Below the pieces are notes generated by a model, which saw only the letters and a program-made list of their open reading frames with translations, ran no database searches and was not told the DNA's origin. The translations under genes were made by a program, and so were the position numbers. This document shows, in pieces, positions 32,096 to 46,567 of a DNA stretch of 64,000 nt. Numbering within the stretch: position 1 is the stretch's first letter; each line of letters starts with the position of its first letter. This stretch comes from Eurosta solidaginis. Lineage: Eukaryota; Arthropoda; Insecta; Diptera; Tephritidae. The stretch covers positions 234,043,832 to 234,107,831 of the forward strand of contig NC_090319.1 of NCBI RefSeq assembly GCF_040869045.1, given 5' to 3'.

Positions 32096-35000
32096 TTTCG
32101 GCATCATATCTGGATGCTTTTCGGGATCCGTCCGGGAACCCGTCGGGGTCATTTCGGGACTTTTTCTCGATTAATACGGGATCATTTGGGGATTCTTTCG
32201 GCATCATTTCTGGATGGTTTTCGGGATCCGTCCGGGATCCCGTCTTGGTCATTTCGGGACTTTTTCTCGACTTATACGGGATCATTTGGGGACCCTTTCG
32301 GCATCATATCTGGATGCTTTTCGGGATCCGTCCGGGAACCCGTCAGGGTAATTTAGGGACTTTTTCTCGACTAATACGGGATCATTTGGGGACGCTTTCG
32401 GCATCATTTCTGAATGGTTTTCGGGATCCTTCCGGGATCCCGTCGGGGTAATTTCGGGAATATTTCGGGATCATTTGGGGTACCTTCCGGCATCATTTCT
32501 AGATGGTTTTCGGGATCCGTCCGGGATCCCGTCAGGGTCATTTCGGTACTATTTCGGGATCATTTGAGATACCTTCCGGCACCATTTCTAGATGGTTTAT
32601 GGGATCCGTTCGGGATCCCGTCAGGTTCATTACGGAACTATTTCGGGATCCTTTGGGGTACCTTCCGGCATCATTTCTATATGGTTTTGGGGATCCGTCC
32701 GGGATCCCGTCGGGGTCATTTCGGGAATTTTTCTCGACTAATACGGGATCATTTGGGGACGCTTTCGGCATCATTTCTGGATGGTTTTCGGGATCCGTCC
32801 GGGATTCCGTCTTGGTCATTTCGGGACTTTTTCTCGACTTATACGGGATCATTTCGGGACCTTTTCGGCATCATTTCTGTATGGTTTTCGGGATCCCTTC
32901 AGGGTAATTTTGGGACTTTTTCTCGACTAATACGGGTTCATTTGAGGTACCTTCCGGCATCATTGCTAGATGGTTTTCGGGATCCGTCCAGGATCCAATC
33001 AGGGTCATTTCGGGACTATTTCGGGATCATTGGGGTACCTTCCGGCTTCATTTCTAGACGGTTTTCTGGATCCGTCCGGGATCCCGTCGGGGTAATTGCG
33101 GGACTTTTTCTCGACTAATACGGGATCATTTGGGGTAGCTTCCGGCATCATTGCTAGATGGTTTTCGGGATCCGTCCGGGATCCCGTCAGGGTCATTTCG
33201 GTACTATTTCGGGATCATTTGGGGTACCTACCGGCTTCATTTCTAGATGGTTTTCGGGATCCGTCCGGGATCCCGTCAGGGTCATTTCGGGACTATTTCG
33301 GTATCATTTGGGGTACCTTCCGGCTTCATTTCTAGATGGTTTTCTGGATCCGTCCGGTATCCGTCGTGGTAATTTCGGGACTTTTTCTCGACTAATACAG
33401 GATCATTTAAGGTAGCTTCCGTCATCATTGCTAGATGGTTTTCGGGATCCGTCCGGGATCCCGTCTTGGTCATTTCGGGACTTTTTCTCGACTTATACGG
33501 GATTATTTGTGGACCCTTTCGGCATCATATCTGGATGCTTTTCAGGATCCGTCCGGGAACCCGTCGGGGTCATTTCGGGACTATTTCGGGATCATTTGGG
33601 GTACCTTCCGGCATCATTTCTAGATGGTTTTCGGGATCCGTCCGGGATCCCGTCGGGGTCATTTCGGAACTTTTTCTCGACTAATACGGGAAATTTGGGG
33701 ACGCTTTCGGCATCATTTCTGGATGGTTTTCGGGATCCGTCCGGGATCCCGTCTTGGTCATTTCGGACATTTTTTCTCGACTTATACGGGATCATTTTTG
33801 GACCCTTTCGGCATCATATCTGGATGCTTTTCGGGATCCGTCCGGGAACCCGTCGGGGTCATTTCGGGACTTTTTCTCGACTAATACGGGATCATTTGGG
33901 GACGCTATCGGCATCATTTCTGGATGGTTTTCGGGATCCGTCCGGGATCCCGTCTTGGTCATTTCGGGACTTTTTCTCGACTAATACGGGATCATTTGGG
34001 GACGCTTTCGGCATCATTTCTAGATGGTTTTTGGGATCCGTCCGGGATCCCGTCGTGATAATTTCGGGACTTTTTCTCGACTAATACAGGATCATTTAGG
34101 GTAGCTTCCGTCACCATTGCTAGATGGTTTTCGGGATCCGTCCGGGATCCTGTCTTGGTCATTTCGCGACTTTTTCTCGACTTATACGGGATCATTTGGG
34201 GACCCTTTCGGCATCATATCTGGATGCTTTTCGGGATCCGTCCGGGAACCCGTCGGGGTCATTTCGGAACTTTTTCTCGACTAATACGGGATCATTTGGG
34301 GACGCTTTCGGCATCATTTCTGGATGGTTTTCGGGATCCGTCCGGGATCCCATCTTGGTCATTTCGGGACTTTTTCTCGACTTATACGGGATCATTTGGG
34401 GACCCTTTCGGCATCATATCTGGATGCTTTTCGGGATCCGTCCGGGAACCCGTCAGGGTCATTTCGGGACTTTTTCTCGACTAATACGGGATCATTTGGG
34501 GACGCTTGCGGCATCATTTCTGGATGGTTTTCGGGATCCGTCCGGGATCCCGTCGGGGTCATTTCGGGAATATTTCGGGATCATTTGGGGTACCTTCCGG
34601 CATCATTTCTAGATGGTTTTCGGGATCCGTCCGGGATCCCGTCGGGGTCATTTCGGGAATATTTCGGGATCATTTGGGGTACCTTCCGGCATCATTTCTG
34701 GATGGTTTTCGGGATCCGTCCGGGATCCCGTCGGGGTCATTTCGGGAATATTTCGGGATCATTTGGGGTACCTTCCGGCATCATTTCTGGATGGTTTTCG
34801 GGATCCGTCCGGGATCCCGTCTTGGTCATTTCGGGATTTTTTCTCGACTTATACGGGATCATTTGGGGACCCTTTCGGCATCATATCTGGATGCTTTTCG
34901 GATCCGTCCGGGAACCCGTCAGGGTCATTTCGCGACTTTTTCTCGACTTATACGGGATCATTTGGGGACCCTTTCGGCATCATATCTGGATGCTTTTTGG

Positions 35001-36602
35001 GATCCGTCCGGGAACCCGTCGGGGTCATTTCGGGACTTTTTCTCGACTAATACGGGATCATTTGGGGACGCTTTCGGCATCATTTCTTGATGGTTTTCGG
35101 GATCCGTCCGGTATCCCGTCGAGGTCATTTCGGGACTATTTCGGGATCATTTGGGGTACCTTCCGGCATCATTTCTAGATGGTTTTCGGGATCCGCCCGG
35201 GATCCCGTCGGGGTCATTTCGGTCCTGTTTCAGGATCATTTGAGGTTCCTTCCGGCACCATTTCTAGATGGTTTTAGGGATCCGTCCGGGATCCCGTCAG
35301 GGTCATTTCGGGACTATTTCGGGATACCTTCCGGCATCATTTCTGGATAGTTTTCGGGATCCATCCGGGATCTCAACGGGGTCAATTCAGGACTTTTTCT
35401 CGACTAATACGGGATGATTTGGGGACCCTTTCGGCATTATTTCTGGATGCTTTTCGGGATCCGTCAGGAATTCCGTCGGGGTCATTTCAGGACTTTTTCG
35501 GGACTAATACGGGATAATTAGGGGAGCCTTTCGGCATCATTTCTGGATGGTTTTCGGGATCCGTACGGGATCCTGCCAGGGTCATTTCGGGACTATTTCG
35601 GGATCATTTGGGGTACCTTCCGGCATCATTTCTATATGATTTTGAGGATCCGTCCGGGATCCCGTCGGGGTTATTTCCGGACTTTTTATCGACTGGTATC
35701 GGCTCATTTGGGGACCCTTTCGGCATAATTTCTGGATGGTTTTCGGGATCCGTCCGGGATCCCTTCCGGGTCATTTCGGAACTTTTTCGGGAATATTTCG
35801 GGATCATTTGGGGTATTTTCCGGCATCATTTCTGTATGGTATTCGGGATCATTTGGGGTCCCTTTCGGCATAATTTCTGGATGGTTTTCGGTCATTTCGG
35901 GATCATTTCTGGATAGGCTTTGGGATCCGTGCGGGATCCCGTCGGGGTAATTTCTGGACTTTTCAGAGATTGTTTCGGGATTATTTTGGGCCCTTGCAAG
36001 ATCATTTCTGGATGGATTTCGAGATCTGTCCGGGATCCCGTCAGGGTCATTTAGGAGTCCGTTCGAGATCCCGTCAGGGTCATTTCGGGACTATTAGGGG
36101 ATCATTTGAGGATCTTTCCGGCATCATTTCTGGATAGTTTTCGGAATCCGTCTGGGATCCCGTCGGGATTCAGGACTTTTTCGGGACTAATACGGGATCA
36201 TTTTGGGACCCTTCCGGAATAATTTCTGTATGGTTTTCGCGATCCGTCGTGGATCTCCTAAGGACCCTTCCTGGATATTTTCTGGATGGTTTTTGAGAAC
36301 CGTCCGGGAGCCCGTCAGGGTCATTTCGGAACTTTTTCGGGACTATTTCGGGATCATTTTGGTACCCTTCAGGCATCATTTCTTTGTGGTTCTCTGGATA
36401 AGTCTAGAATCGTGTCGTTGTCATTTCGGGTTTTTTGGGACTATTCAGGGAACTTTTGGAGACCCTTCCGTGGCATTTCTAAATGGTTTTCGGGATCTGT
36501 CCGCGATAGCGTCGGGGTCATTTCGTGGATTTTTCTGGATAATTTCGGGATCATTTGGGGATCCTATCAGGTTATCAGCTCATTTAGTTCTTTTTTACTC
36601 AA

Positions 36603-36702
36603 NNNNNNNNNNNNNNNNNNNNNNNNNNNNNNNNNNNNNNNNNNNNNNNNNNNNNNNNNNNNNNNNNNNNNNNNNNNNNNNNNNNNNNNNNNNNNNNNNN
36701 NN
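36603..36702. other. Assembly gap (100 N)
   Basis: Exactly 100 N, the usual placeholder for a gap of unknown size. It falls in the tail of unit 2 and the start of unit 3, so the true distance and number of units here are unknown. Confidence 0.98.
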
Positions 36703-39700
36703 TTTAGATGTTTGGATGTTTGTCCAGACGTTTGTCTTTGTGACTCAATCACGCAAGAACGGCTTCACGGATTTTGATGAAATTTGGGACAGAGATAATA
36801 AGCTACTGGCGAAATTTTTTTCGAACATGGAAAGGGGGAAGGGGGTCCCACGACCCCTTCGAATAATTACTTTTTAACAATTTTTACACATTATAACTTT
36901 ACGTATACTGACCTTCACCAATATTACAAACTCAATGGGTGAAATAAGTCGAGGGCTTACAAAGTGAGCAGAGATACACCCCCCCCCCCCCCCCTCCTTT
37001 CCCCTATCGTGCAAAATCTATAAATTGCTATAACTCAATGTAAATTTTGTCCTAAAATCAATAATTTTTGGTATCTGGCTCATACAGATCGAGATCTAAA
37101 CAATTTTGGAAAAACGATATGTGGTACTCTCCTCCTCCCGCCATCCGCCCTCCTTCAATTGTTTTTATTAGCACGCTTTTATTAGCTTTACCTGTATGTT
37201 TCTTTGTAACTCTTCATTCGCTCCAACGCGCCTGTTGCCTTATTAACATGGTTTTATAATTATCTTCACCCTATTTGGAATCCCGTTTGGGTCATATCGA
37301 GACCCTTCCGGGATCATTTCTGGATGGTTTTCGGGATCCGTCCGCGATCCCGCCGGGGTCATTTCTGGACTTTTTCGGGACTATTCCGGGATTATTTTGG
37401 GACCCTTCCGGGATCATTTGTGTATAGTTTTCGGGATCTGTCCGGGATTCCGTCGGGATTATTTTCGGACATTTTCGGGACTATTCCGGGATTTTTTCGG
37501 GACTATTTCGCGATCATTTGGGGACCCTTCTGGCATCATTTCTGGACGGTTTTCGGGATCCGTCCGGGATCCCGTCGGGGTCATTTCGGAACTTTTTCTC
37601 GACTAAGACGGGATCATTTGGGGACCCTTTCGGCATCATTTCTGGATGGTTTTCGGGATCCGTCCGGGTCCCGTCGGGGTCATTTCTGGACTTTTTCTCG
37701 ACTGATACGGGATCATTTGAGGACCCTTTCGGCATCATTTCTGGATGGTTTTCGGGTTCCGTCCGTATCCCGTCAGGGTCATTTCGGGGCCCTTTCTCGA
37801 CTAATACGGGAACATTTGGGGACCCTTTCGGCATCATTTCTCGATGGTTTTCGGGATCCGTCCGGGATCCCGTCGGGGTCATTTCGGGACTTTTTCTCGA
37901 CTAATACGGGATCATTTGGGGACCTTTTCGGCATCATTTCTGTATGGTTTTCGGGATCCGTTCGGGATCCCTTCAGGGTCATTTTGGGACTTTTTCTCGA
38001 CTAATACGGGTTCCTTTGAGGTACCCTCCGGCATCATTTCTAGATGGTTTTCGGGATCCATCAGGGATCCCGTCGGGGTCATTTCGGGACTTTTTCTCGA
38101 CTAATACGGGATCATTTGGGGACCTTTTCGGCATCATTTCTGTATGGTTGTCGGGATCCGTTCGGGATCCCTTCAGGGTCATTTTGGGAATTTTTCTCGA
38201 CTAATACGGGTTCCTTTGAGGTACCTTCCGGCATCATTTCTAGATGGTTTTCGGGATCCATCAGGGATCCCGTCGGGGTCATTTCTGGACCTTTTCTCGA
38301 CTAATACGGGATCATTTGGGGTAGCTTCCGGCATCATTGCTAGATGGTTTTAGGGATCCGTCCGGGATCCCGTCTTGGTTATTTCGGGACTTTTTCTCGA
38401 CTAATACGGGATCATTTGGGGACGCTTTCGGCATCATTTCTGGATGGTTTTCGGGATCCGTCCGGGATCCCGTCGGGGTCATTTCGGGACTATTTCGGGA
38501 TCATTTGGGGTACCTTCCGGCATCATTTCTAGATGGTTTTCGGGATCCGTCCGGGATCCCGTCGGGGTCATTTCGGGACTTTTTCTCGACTAATACGGGA
38601 TCATTTGGGGACGCTTTCGGCATCATTTCTGGATGGTTTTCGGGATCCGTCCGGGATCCCGTCTTGGTCATTTCGGTACTTTTTGTCGACTTATACGGGA
38701 TCATTTCGGGACCTTTTCGGCAGCATTTCTGTATAGTTTTCGGGATCCCTTAAGGGTAATTTTGGGACTTTTTCTCGACTAATACGGGTTCATTTGAGGT
38801 ACCTTCCGGCATCATTGCTAGATGGTTTTCGGGATCCGTCCAGGATCCAATCAGGGTCATTTCGGGACTATTTCGGGATCATTTGGGGTAACTTCCGGCA
38901 TCATTTCTAGATGGTTTTCGGGATCCGTCCGGGATCCCGTCGGGGTCATTTCGGAACTTTTTCTCGACTAATACGGGATCATTTGGGGACGCTTTCGGCA
39001 TCATTTCTGGATGGTTTCGGGATCCGTCCGGGATCCCGTCTTGGTCATTTCGGGACTTTTTCTCGACTTATACGGGATCATTTGTGGACCCTTTCGGCAT
39101 CATATCTGGATGCTTTTCAGGATCCGTCCAGGAACCCGTCGGGGTAATTTCGGGACTTTTTCTCGACTAATACGGGATCATTTGGGGACGCTATCGGCAT
39201 CATTTCTGGATGGTTTTCGGGATCCGTCCGGGATCCCGTCTTGGTCATTTCGGGACTTTTTCTCGACTAATACGGGATCATTTGGGGACGCTTTCGGCAT
39301 CATTTCTAGATGGTTTTTGGGATCCGTCCGGGATCCCGTCGTGATAATTTCGGGACTTTTTCTCGACTAATACGGGATCATTTGGGGACGCTTTCGGCAT
39401 CATTTCTGGATGGTTTTCGGGATCCGTCCGGGATCCCATCTTGGTCATTTCGGGACTTTTTCTCGACTTATACGGGATCATTTGGGGACCCTTTCGGCAT
39501 CATATCTGGATGCTTTTCGGGATCCGTCCGGGAACCCGTCAGGGTCATTTCGGGACTTTTTCTCGACTAATACGGGATCATTTGGGGACGCTTGCGGCAT
39601 CATTTCTGGATGGTTTTCGGGATCCGTCCGGGATCCCGTCGGGGTCATTTCGGGAATATTTCGGGATCATTTGGGATACCTTCCGGCATCATTTCTAGAT

Positions 39701-41814
39701 GGTTTTCGGGATCCGTCCGGGATCCCGTCGGGGTCATTTCGGGAATATTTCGGGATCATTTGGGGTACCTTCCGGCATCATTTCTGGATGGTTTTCGGGA
39801 TCCGTCCGGGATCCCGTCGGGGTCATTTCGGGAATATTTCGGGATCATTTGGGGTACCTTCCGGCATCATTTCTGGATGGTTTTCGGGATCCGTCCGGGA
39901 TCCCGTCTTGGTCATTTCGGGATTTTTTCTCGACTTATACGGGATCATTTGGGGACCCTTTCGGCATCATATCTGAATGCTTTTCGGGATCCGTCCGGGA
40001 ACCCGTCAGGGTCATTTCGCGACTTTTTCTCGACTTATACGGGATCATTTGGGGACCCTTTCGGCATCATATCTGGATGCTTTTTGGGATCCGTCCGGGA
40101 ACCCGTCGGGGTCATTTCGGGACTTTTTCTCGACTAATACGGGATCATTTGGGGACGCTTTCGGCATCATTTCTTGATGGTTTTCGGGATCCGTCCGGTA
40201 TCCCGTCGAGGTCATTTCGGGACTATTTCGGGATCATTTGGGGTACTTTCCGGCATCATTTCTAGATGGTTTTCGGGATCCGCCCGGGATCCCGTCGGGG
40301 TCATTTCGGTCCTGTTTCAGGATCATTTGAGGTTCCTTCCGGCACCATTTCTAGATGGTTTTAGGGATCCGTCCGGGATCCCGTCAGGGTCATTTCGGGA
40401 CTATTTCGGGATACCTTCCGGCATCATTTCTGGATAGTTTTCGGGATCCATCCGGGATCCCAACGGGGTCAATTCAGGACTTTTTCTCGACTAATACGGG
40501 ATGATTTGGGGACCCTTTCGGCATTATTTCTGGATGCTTTTCGGGATCCGTCAGGAATTCCGTCGGGGTCATTTCAGGACTTTTTCGGGACTAATACGGG
40601 ATAATTAGGGGAGCCTTTCGGCATCATTTCTGGATGGTTTTCGGGATCCGTACGGGATCCTGCCAGGGTCATTTCGGGACTATTTCGGGATCATTTGGGG
40701 TACCTTCCGGCATCATTTCTATATGATTTTGAGGATCCGTCCGGGATCCCGTCGGGGTTATTTCGGGACTTTTTATCGACTGGTATCGGCTCATTTGGGG
40801 ACCCTTTCCGCATAATTTCTGGATGGTTTTCGGGATCCGTCCGGGATCCCTTCCGGGTCATTTCGGAACTTTTTCGGGAATATTTCGGGATCATTTGGGG
40901 TATTTTCCGGCATCATTTCTGTATGGTATTCGGGATCATTTGGGGTCCCTTTCGGCATAATTTCTGGATGGTTTTCGGTCATTTCGGGATCATTTCTGGA
41001 TAGGCTTTGGGATCCGTGCGGGATCCCGTCGGGGTAATTTCTGGACTTTTCAGAGATTGTTTCGGGATTATTTTGGGCCCTTGCAAGATCATTTCTGGAT
41101 GGATTTCGAGATCTGTCCGGGATCCCGTCAGGGTTATTTAGGAGTCCGTTCGAGATCCCGTCAGGGTCATTTCGGGACTATTAGGGGATCATTTGAGGAT
41201 CTTTCCGGCATCATTTCTGGATAGTTTTCGGAATCCGTCTAGGATCCCGTCGGGATTCAGGACTTTTTCGGGACTAATACGGGATCATTTTGGGACCCTT
41301 CCGGAATAATTTCTGTATGGTTTTCGCGATCCGTCGTGGATCCCCTAAGGACCCTTCCTGGATATTTTCTGGATGGTTTTTGAGAACCGTCCGGGAGCCC
41401 GTCAGGGTCATTTCGGAACTTTTTCGGGACTATTTCGGGATCATTTTGGTACCCTTCAGGCATCATTTCTTTGTGGTTCTCTGGATAAGTCTAGAATCGT
41501 GTCGTTGTCATTTCGGGTTTTTTGGGACTATTCAGGGAACTTTTGGAGACCCTTCCGTGGCATTTCTAAATGGTTTTCGGGATCTGTCCGCGATAGCGTC
41601 GGGGTCATTTCGTGGATTTTTCTGGATAATTTCGGGATCATTTGGGGATCCTATCAGGTTATCAGCTCATTTAGTTCTTTTTTTACTCAATTACAAAAAT
41701 AAAATGTATTAGACAGAAACATCTTTTTAAACATATAACTTGATAAGCAGGCTAACGTGAATATCCCATATATTCAATTTTCTCCTTGCGGACGGGGCCG
41801 CGGGTAAAGGCTAG
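36703..41814 (+). mobile_element. Helitron-like tandem unit 3 (5' end in gap)
   Basis: Head from 36703 to 37277 (first bases lost in the gap), minisatellite 37278-41658, tail 41659-41814 ending in CTAG. The head lacks about 190 bp: 'cacgcaagaacggct' joins directly to 'tcacggattttgatg', fusing the two half-copies present in units 1, 2, 5, 6 and 7. Its last ~2.3 kb matches unit 2 at an offset of about 5,087. Confidence 0.85.
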
Positions 41815-44800
41815 TATATTATAAATGGGAAAGTTTGGATGTTTGGATGTTTAGATGTTTGGATGTTTGTCCAGACGTTTGTCTTTGTGACTCAATCACG
41901 CAAGAACGGCTTCACGGATTTTGATGAAATTTGGGACAGAGATAATAAGCTACTGGCGAAATTTTTTTCGAACATGGAAAGGGGGAAGGGGGTCCCACGA
42001 CCCCTTCGAATAATTACTTTTTAACAATTTTTACACATTATAACTTTACGTATACTGACCTTCACCAATATTACAAACTCAATGGGTGAAATAAGTCGAG
42101 GGCTTACAAAGTGAGCAGAGATACACCCCCCCCCCCCCCCTCCTTTCCCCTATCGTGCAAAATCTATAAATTGCTATAACTCAATGTAAATTTTGTCCTA
42201 AAATCAATAATTTTTGGTATCTGGCTCATACAGATCGAGATCTAAACAATTTTGGAAAAACGATATGTGGTACTCTCCTCCTCCCGCCATCCGCCCTCCT
42301 TCAATTGTTTTTATTAGCACGCTTTTATTAGCTTTACCTGTATGTTTCTTTGTAACTCTTCATTCGCTCCAACGCGCCTGTTGCCTTATTAACATGGTTT
42401 TATAATTATCTTCACCCTATTTGGAATCCCGTTTGGGTCATATCGAGACCCTTCCGGGATCATTTCTGGATGGTTTTCTGGATCCGTCCGCGATCCCGCC
42501 GGGGTCATTTCTGGACTTTTTCGGGACTATTCCGGGATTATTTTGGGACTCTTCCGGGATCATTTGTGTATAGTTTTCGGGATCTGTCCGGGATTCCGTC
42601 GGGATTATTTTCGGAGATTTTCGGGACTATTCCGGGATTTTTTCGGGACTATTTCGCGATCATTTGGGGACCCTTCTGGCATCATTTCTGGACGGTTTTC
42701 GGGATCCGTCCGGGATCCCGTCGGGGTCATTTCGGGACTTTTTCTCGACTTATACGGGATCATTTGTGGACCCTTTCGGCATCATATCTGGATGCTTTTC
42801 AGGATCCGTCCGGGAACCCGTCGGGGTCATTTCGGGACTATTTCGGGATCATTTGGGGTACCTTCCGGCATCATTTCTAGATGGTTTTCGGGATCCGTCC
42901 GGGATCCCGTCGGGGTCATTTCGGAACTTTTTCTCGACTAATACGGGATCATTTGGGGACGCTTTCGGCATCATTTCTGGATGGTTTTCGGGATCCGTCC
43001 GGGATCCCGTCTTGGTCATATCGGGACTTTTTCTCGACTTATACGGGATCATTTGGGGACCCTTTCGGCATCATATCTGGATGCTTTTCGGGATCCGTCC
43101 GGGAACCCGTCGGGGTCATTTCGGGACTTTTTCTCGACTTATACGGGATCATTTGTGGACCCTTTCGGCATCATATCTGGATGCTTTTCAGGATCCGTCC
43201 GGGAACCCGTCGGGGTCATTTCGGGACTATTTCGGGATCATTTGGGGTACCTTCCGACATCATTTCTAGATGGTTTTCGGGATCCGTCCGGGATCCCGTC
43301 GGGGTCATTTCGGAACTTTTTCTCGACTAATACGGGATCATTTGGGGACGCTTTCGGCATCGTTTCTGGATGGTTTTCGGGATCCGTCCGGGATCCCGTC
43401 TTGGTCATTTCGGGACTTTTTCTCGACTTATACGGGATCATTTTTGGACCCTTTCGGCATCATATCTGGATGCTTTTCGGGATCCGTCCGGCAACCCGTC
43501 GGGGTCATTTCGGGACTTTTTCTCGACAAATACGGGATCATTTGGGGACGCTTTCGGCATCATTTCTCTATGGTTTTCGGGATCCGTCCGGGATCCCGTC
43601 GGGGTCATTTCGGAACTTTTTCTCGACTAATACGGGATCATTTGGGGACGCTTTCGGCATCATATCTGGATGCTTTTCGGGATCCGTCCGGGATCCCGTC
43701 GGGGTAATTTCGGAACTTTTTCTCGACTAATACGGGATCATTTGGGGACGCTTTCGGCATCATTTCTGGATGGTTTTCGGGATCCGTCCGGGATCCCGTC
43801 TTGGTCATTTCGGGACTTTTTCTCGACTAATACGGGATCATTTGGGGACGCTTTCGGCATCATTTCTAGATGGTTTTTGGGATCCGTCCGGGATCCCGTC
43901 GTGATAATTTCGGGACTTTTTCTCGACTAATACAGGATCGTAGCTTCCGTCACCATTGCTAGATGGTTTTCGGGATCCGTCCTTGATCCTGTCTTGGTCA
44001 TTTCGCGACTTTTTCTCGACTTATACGGGATCATTTGGGGACCCTTTCGGCATCATACCTGGATGCTTTTCGGGATCCGTCCGGGAACCCGTCGGGGTCA
44101 TTTCGGGACTTTTTCTCGACTAATACGGGATCATTTGGGAACGCTTTCGGCATCATTTCTGGATGGTTTTCGGGATCCGTCCGGGATCCCATCTTGGTCA
44201 TTTCGGGACTTTTTCTCGACTTATACGGGATCATTTGGGGACCCTTTCCGCATCATATCTGGATGCTTTTCGGGATCCGTCCGGGAACCCGTCAGGGTCA
44301 TTTCGGGACTTTTTCTCGACTAATACGGGATCATTTGGGGACGCTTGCGGCATCATTTCTGGATGGTTTTCGGGATCCGTCCGGGATCCCGTCGGGGTCA
44401 TTTCGGGAATATTTCGGGATCATTTGGGGTACCTTCCGGCATCATTTCTAGATGGTTTTCGGGATCCGTCCGGGATCCCGTCGGGGTCATTTCGGGAATA
44501 TTTCGGGATCATTTGGGGTACCTTCCGGCATCATTTCTGGATGGTTTTCGGGATCCGTCCGGGATCCCGTCGGGGTCATTTCGGGAATATTTCGGGATCA
44601 TTTGGGGTACCTTCCGGCATCATTTCTGGATGGTTTTCGGGATCCGTCCGGGATCCCGTCTTGGTCATTTCGGGATTTTTTCTCGATTTATACGGGATCA
44701 TTTGGGGACCCTTTCGGCATCATATCTGGATGCTTTTCGGGATCCGTCCGGGAACCCGTCAGGGTCATTTCGCGACTTTTTCTCGACTTATACGGGATCA

Positions 44801-46567
44801 TTTGGGGACCCTTTCGGCATCATATCTGGATGCTTTTCGGGATCCGTCCGGGAACCCGTCGGGGTCATTTCGGGACTTTTTCTCGACTAATACGGGATCA
44901 TTTGGGGACGCTTTCGGCATCATTTCTGGATGGTTTTCGGGATCCGTCCGGTATCCCGTCGAGGTCATTTCGGGACTATTTCGGGATCATTTGGGGTACC
45001 TTCCGGCATCATTTCTAGATGGTTTTCGGGATCCGCCCGGGATCCCGTCGGGGTCATTTCGGTCCTGTTTCAGGATCATTTGAGGTTCCTTCCGGCACCA
45101 TTTCTAGATGGTTTTACGGATCCGTCCGGGATCCCGTCAGGGTAATTTCGGGACTATTTCGGAATACCATCCGGCATCATTTCTGGATAGTTTTCGGGAT
45201 CCATCCGGGATCCCAACGGGGTCAATTCAGGACTTTTTCTCGACTAATACGGGATGATTTGGGGACCCTTTCGGCATTATTTCTTGATGCTTTTCGGGAT
45301 CCGTCAGGAATTCCGTCGGGGTCATTTCAGGACTTTTTCGGGACTAATACGGGATAATTAGGGGAGCCTTTCGGCATCATTTCTGGATGGTTTTCGGGAT
45401 CCGTACGGGATCCTGCCAGGGTCATTTCGGGACTATTTCGGGATCATTTGGGGTACCTTCCGGCATCATTTCTATATGATTTTGAGGATCCGTCCGGGAT
45501 CCCGTCGGGGTTATTTCGGGACTTTTTATCGACTGGTATCGGCTCATTTGGGGACCCTTTCGGCATAATTTCGGGATGGTTTTCGGGATCCGTCCGGGAT
45601 CCCTTCCGGGTCATTTCGGAACTTTTTCGGGACTATTTCGGGATCATTTGGGGTATTTTCCGGCATCATTTCTGTATGGTATTCGGGATCATTTGGGGTC
45701 CCTTCCGGCATAATTTCTGGATGGTTTTCGGTCATTTCGGGATCATTTCTGGATAGGCTTTGGGATCCATGCGGGATCCCGTCGGGGTAATTTCTGGACT
45801 TTTCAGAGATTGTTTCGGGATTATTTTGGGCCCTTGCAAGATCATTTCTGGATGGATTTCAAGATCTGTCCGGGATCCCGTCAGGGTCATTTAGGAGTCC
45901 GTTCGAGATCCCGTCAGGGTCATTTCGGGACTATTAGGGGATCATTTGAGGATCTTTCCGGCATCATTTCTGGATAGTTTTCGGAATCCATCTGGGATCC
46001 CGTCGGGATTCAGGACTTTTTCGGAACTAATACGGGATCATTTTGGGACCCTTCCGGAATAATTTCTGTATGGTTTTCGCGATCCGTCGTGGATCCCCTA
46101 AGGACCCTTCCTGGATATTTTCTGGATGGTTTTTGAGAACCGTCCGGGAGCCCGTCAGGGTCATTTCGGAACTTTTTCGGGACTATTTCGGGATCATTTT
46201 GGTACCCTTCAGGCATCATTTCTTTGTGGTTCTCTGGATAAGTCTAGAATCGTGTCGTTGTCATTTCGGGTTTTTTGGGACTATTCCGGGAACTTTTGGA
46301 GACCCTTCCGTGGCATTTCTAAATGGTTTTCGGGATCTGTCCGCGATAGCGTCGGAGTCATTTCGTGGATTTTTCTGGATAATTTCGGGATCATTTGGGG
46401 ATCCTATCAGGTTATCAGCTCATTTAGTTCTTTTTTTACTCAATTAAAAAAATAAAATGTATTAGACAGAAACATCTTTTTAAACATATAACTTGATAAG
46501 CGGGCTAACGTGAATATCCCATATATTTAATTTTCTCCTTGCGGACGGGGCCGCGGGTAAAGGCTAG
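41815..46567 (+). mobile_element. Helitron-like tandem unit 4
   Basis: Complete unit of about 4.75 kb: head 41815-42420, minisatellite 42421-46410, tail 46411-46567 ending CTAG at 46564-46567. It shares the fused, shortened head with unit 3. The tail reads 'caattaaaaaaataaaatg' and 'ataagcgggctaac', variants shared only with unit 5. Confidence 0.87.

Larger units (their letters stand above)
29585..36602 (+). mobile_element. Helitron-like tandem unit 2 (SINE-bearing; tail lost in gap)
   Basis: Starts immediately after the CTAG of unit 1. Head 29585-30376, minisatellite 30377-36570 interrupted by a SINE at 31738-32095, then the first ~30 bp of the tail before the N gap. The head has six GGATGTTT-type repeats and both half-copies of the 'cacgc(a/c)agaacggct' segment. 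It is about 7 kb long, the longest measurable body with unit 5, owing to more minisatellite monomers and the SINE. Confidence 0.85.
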
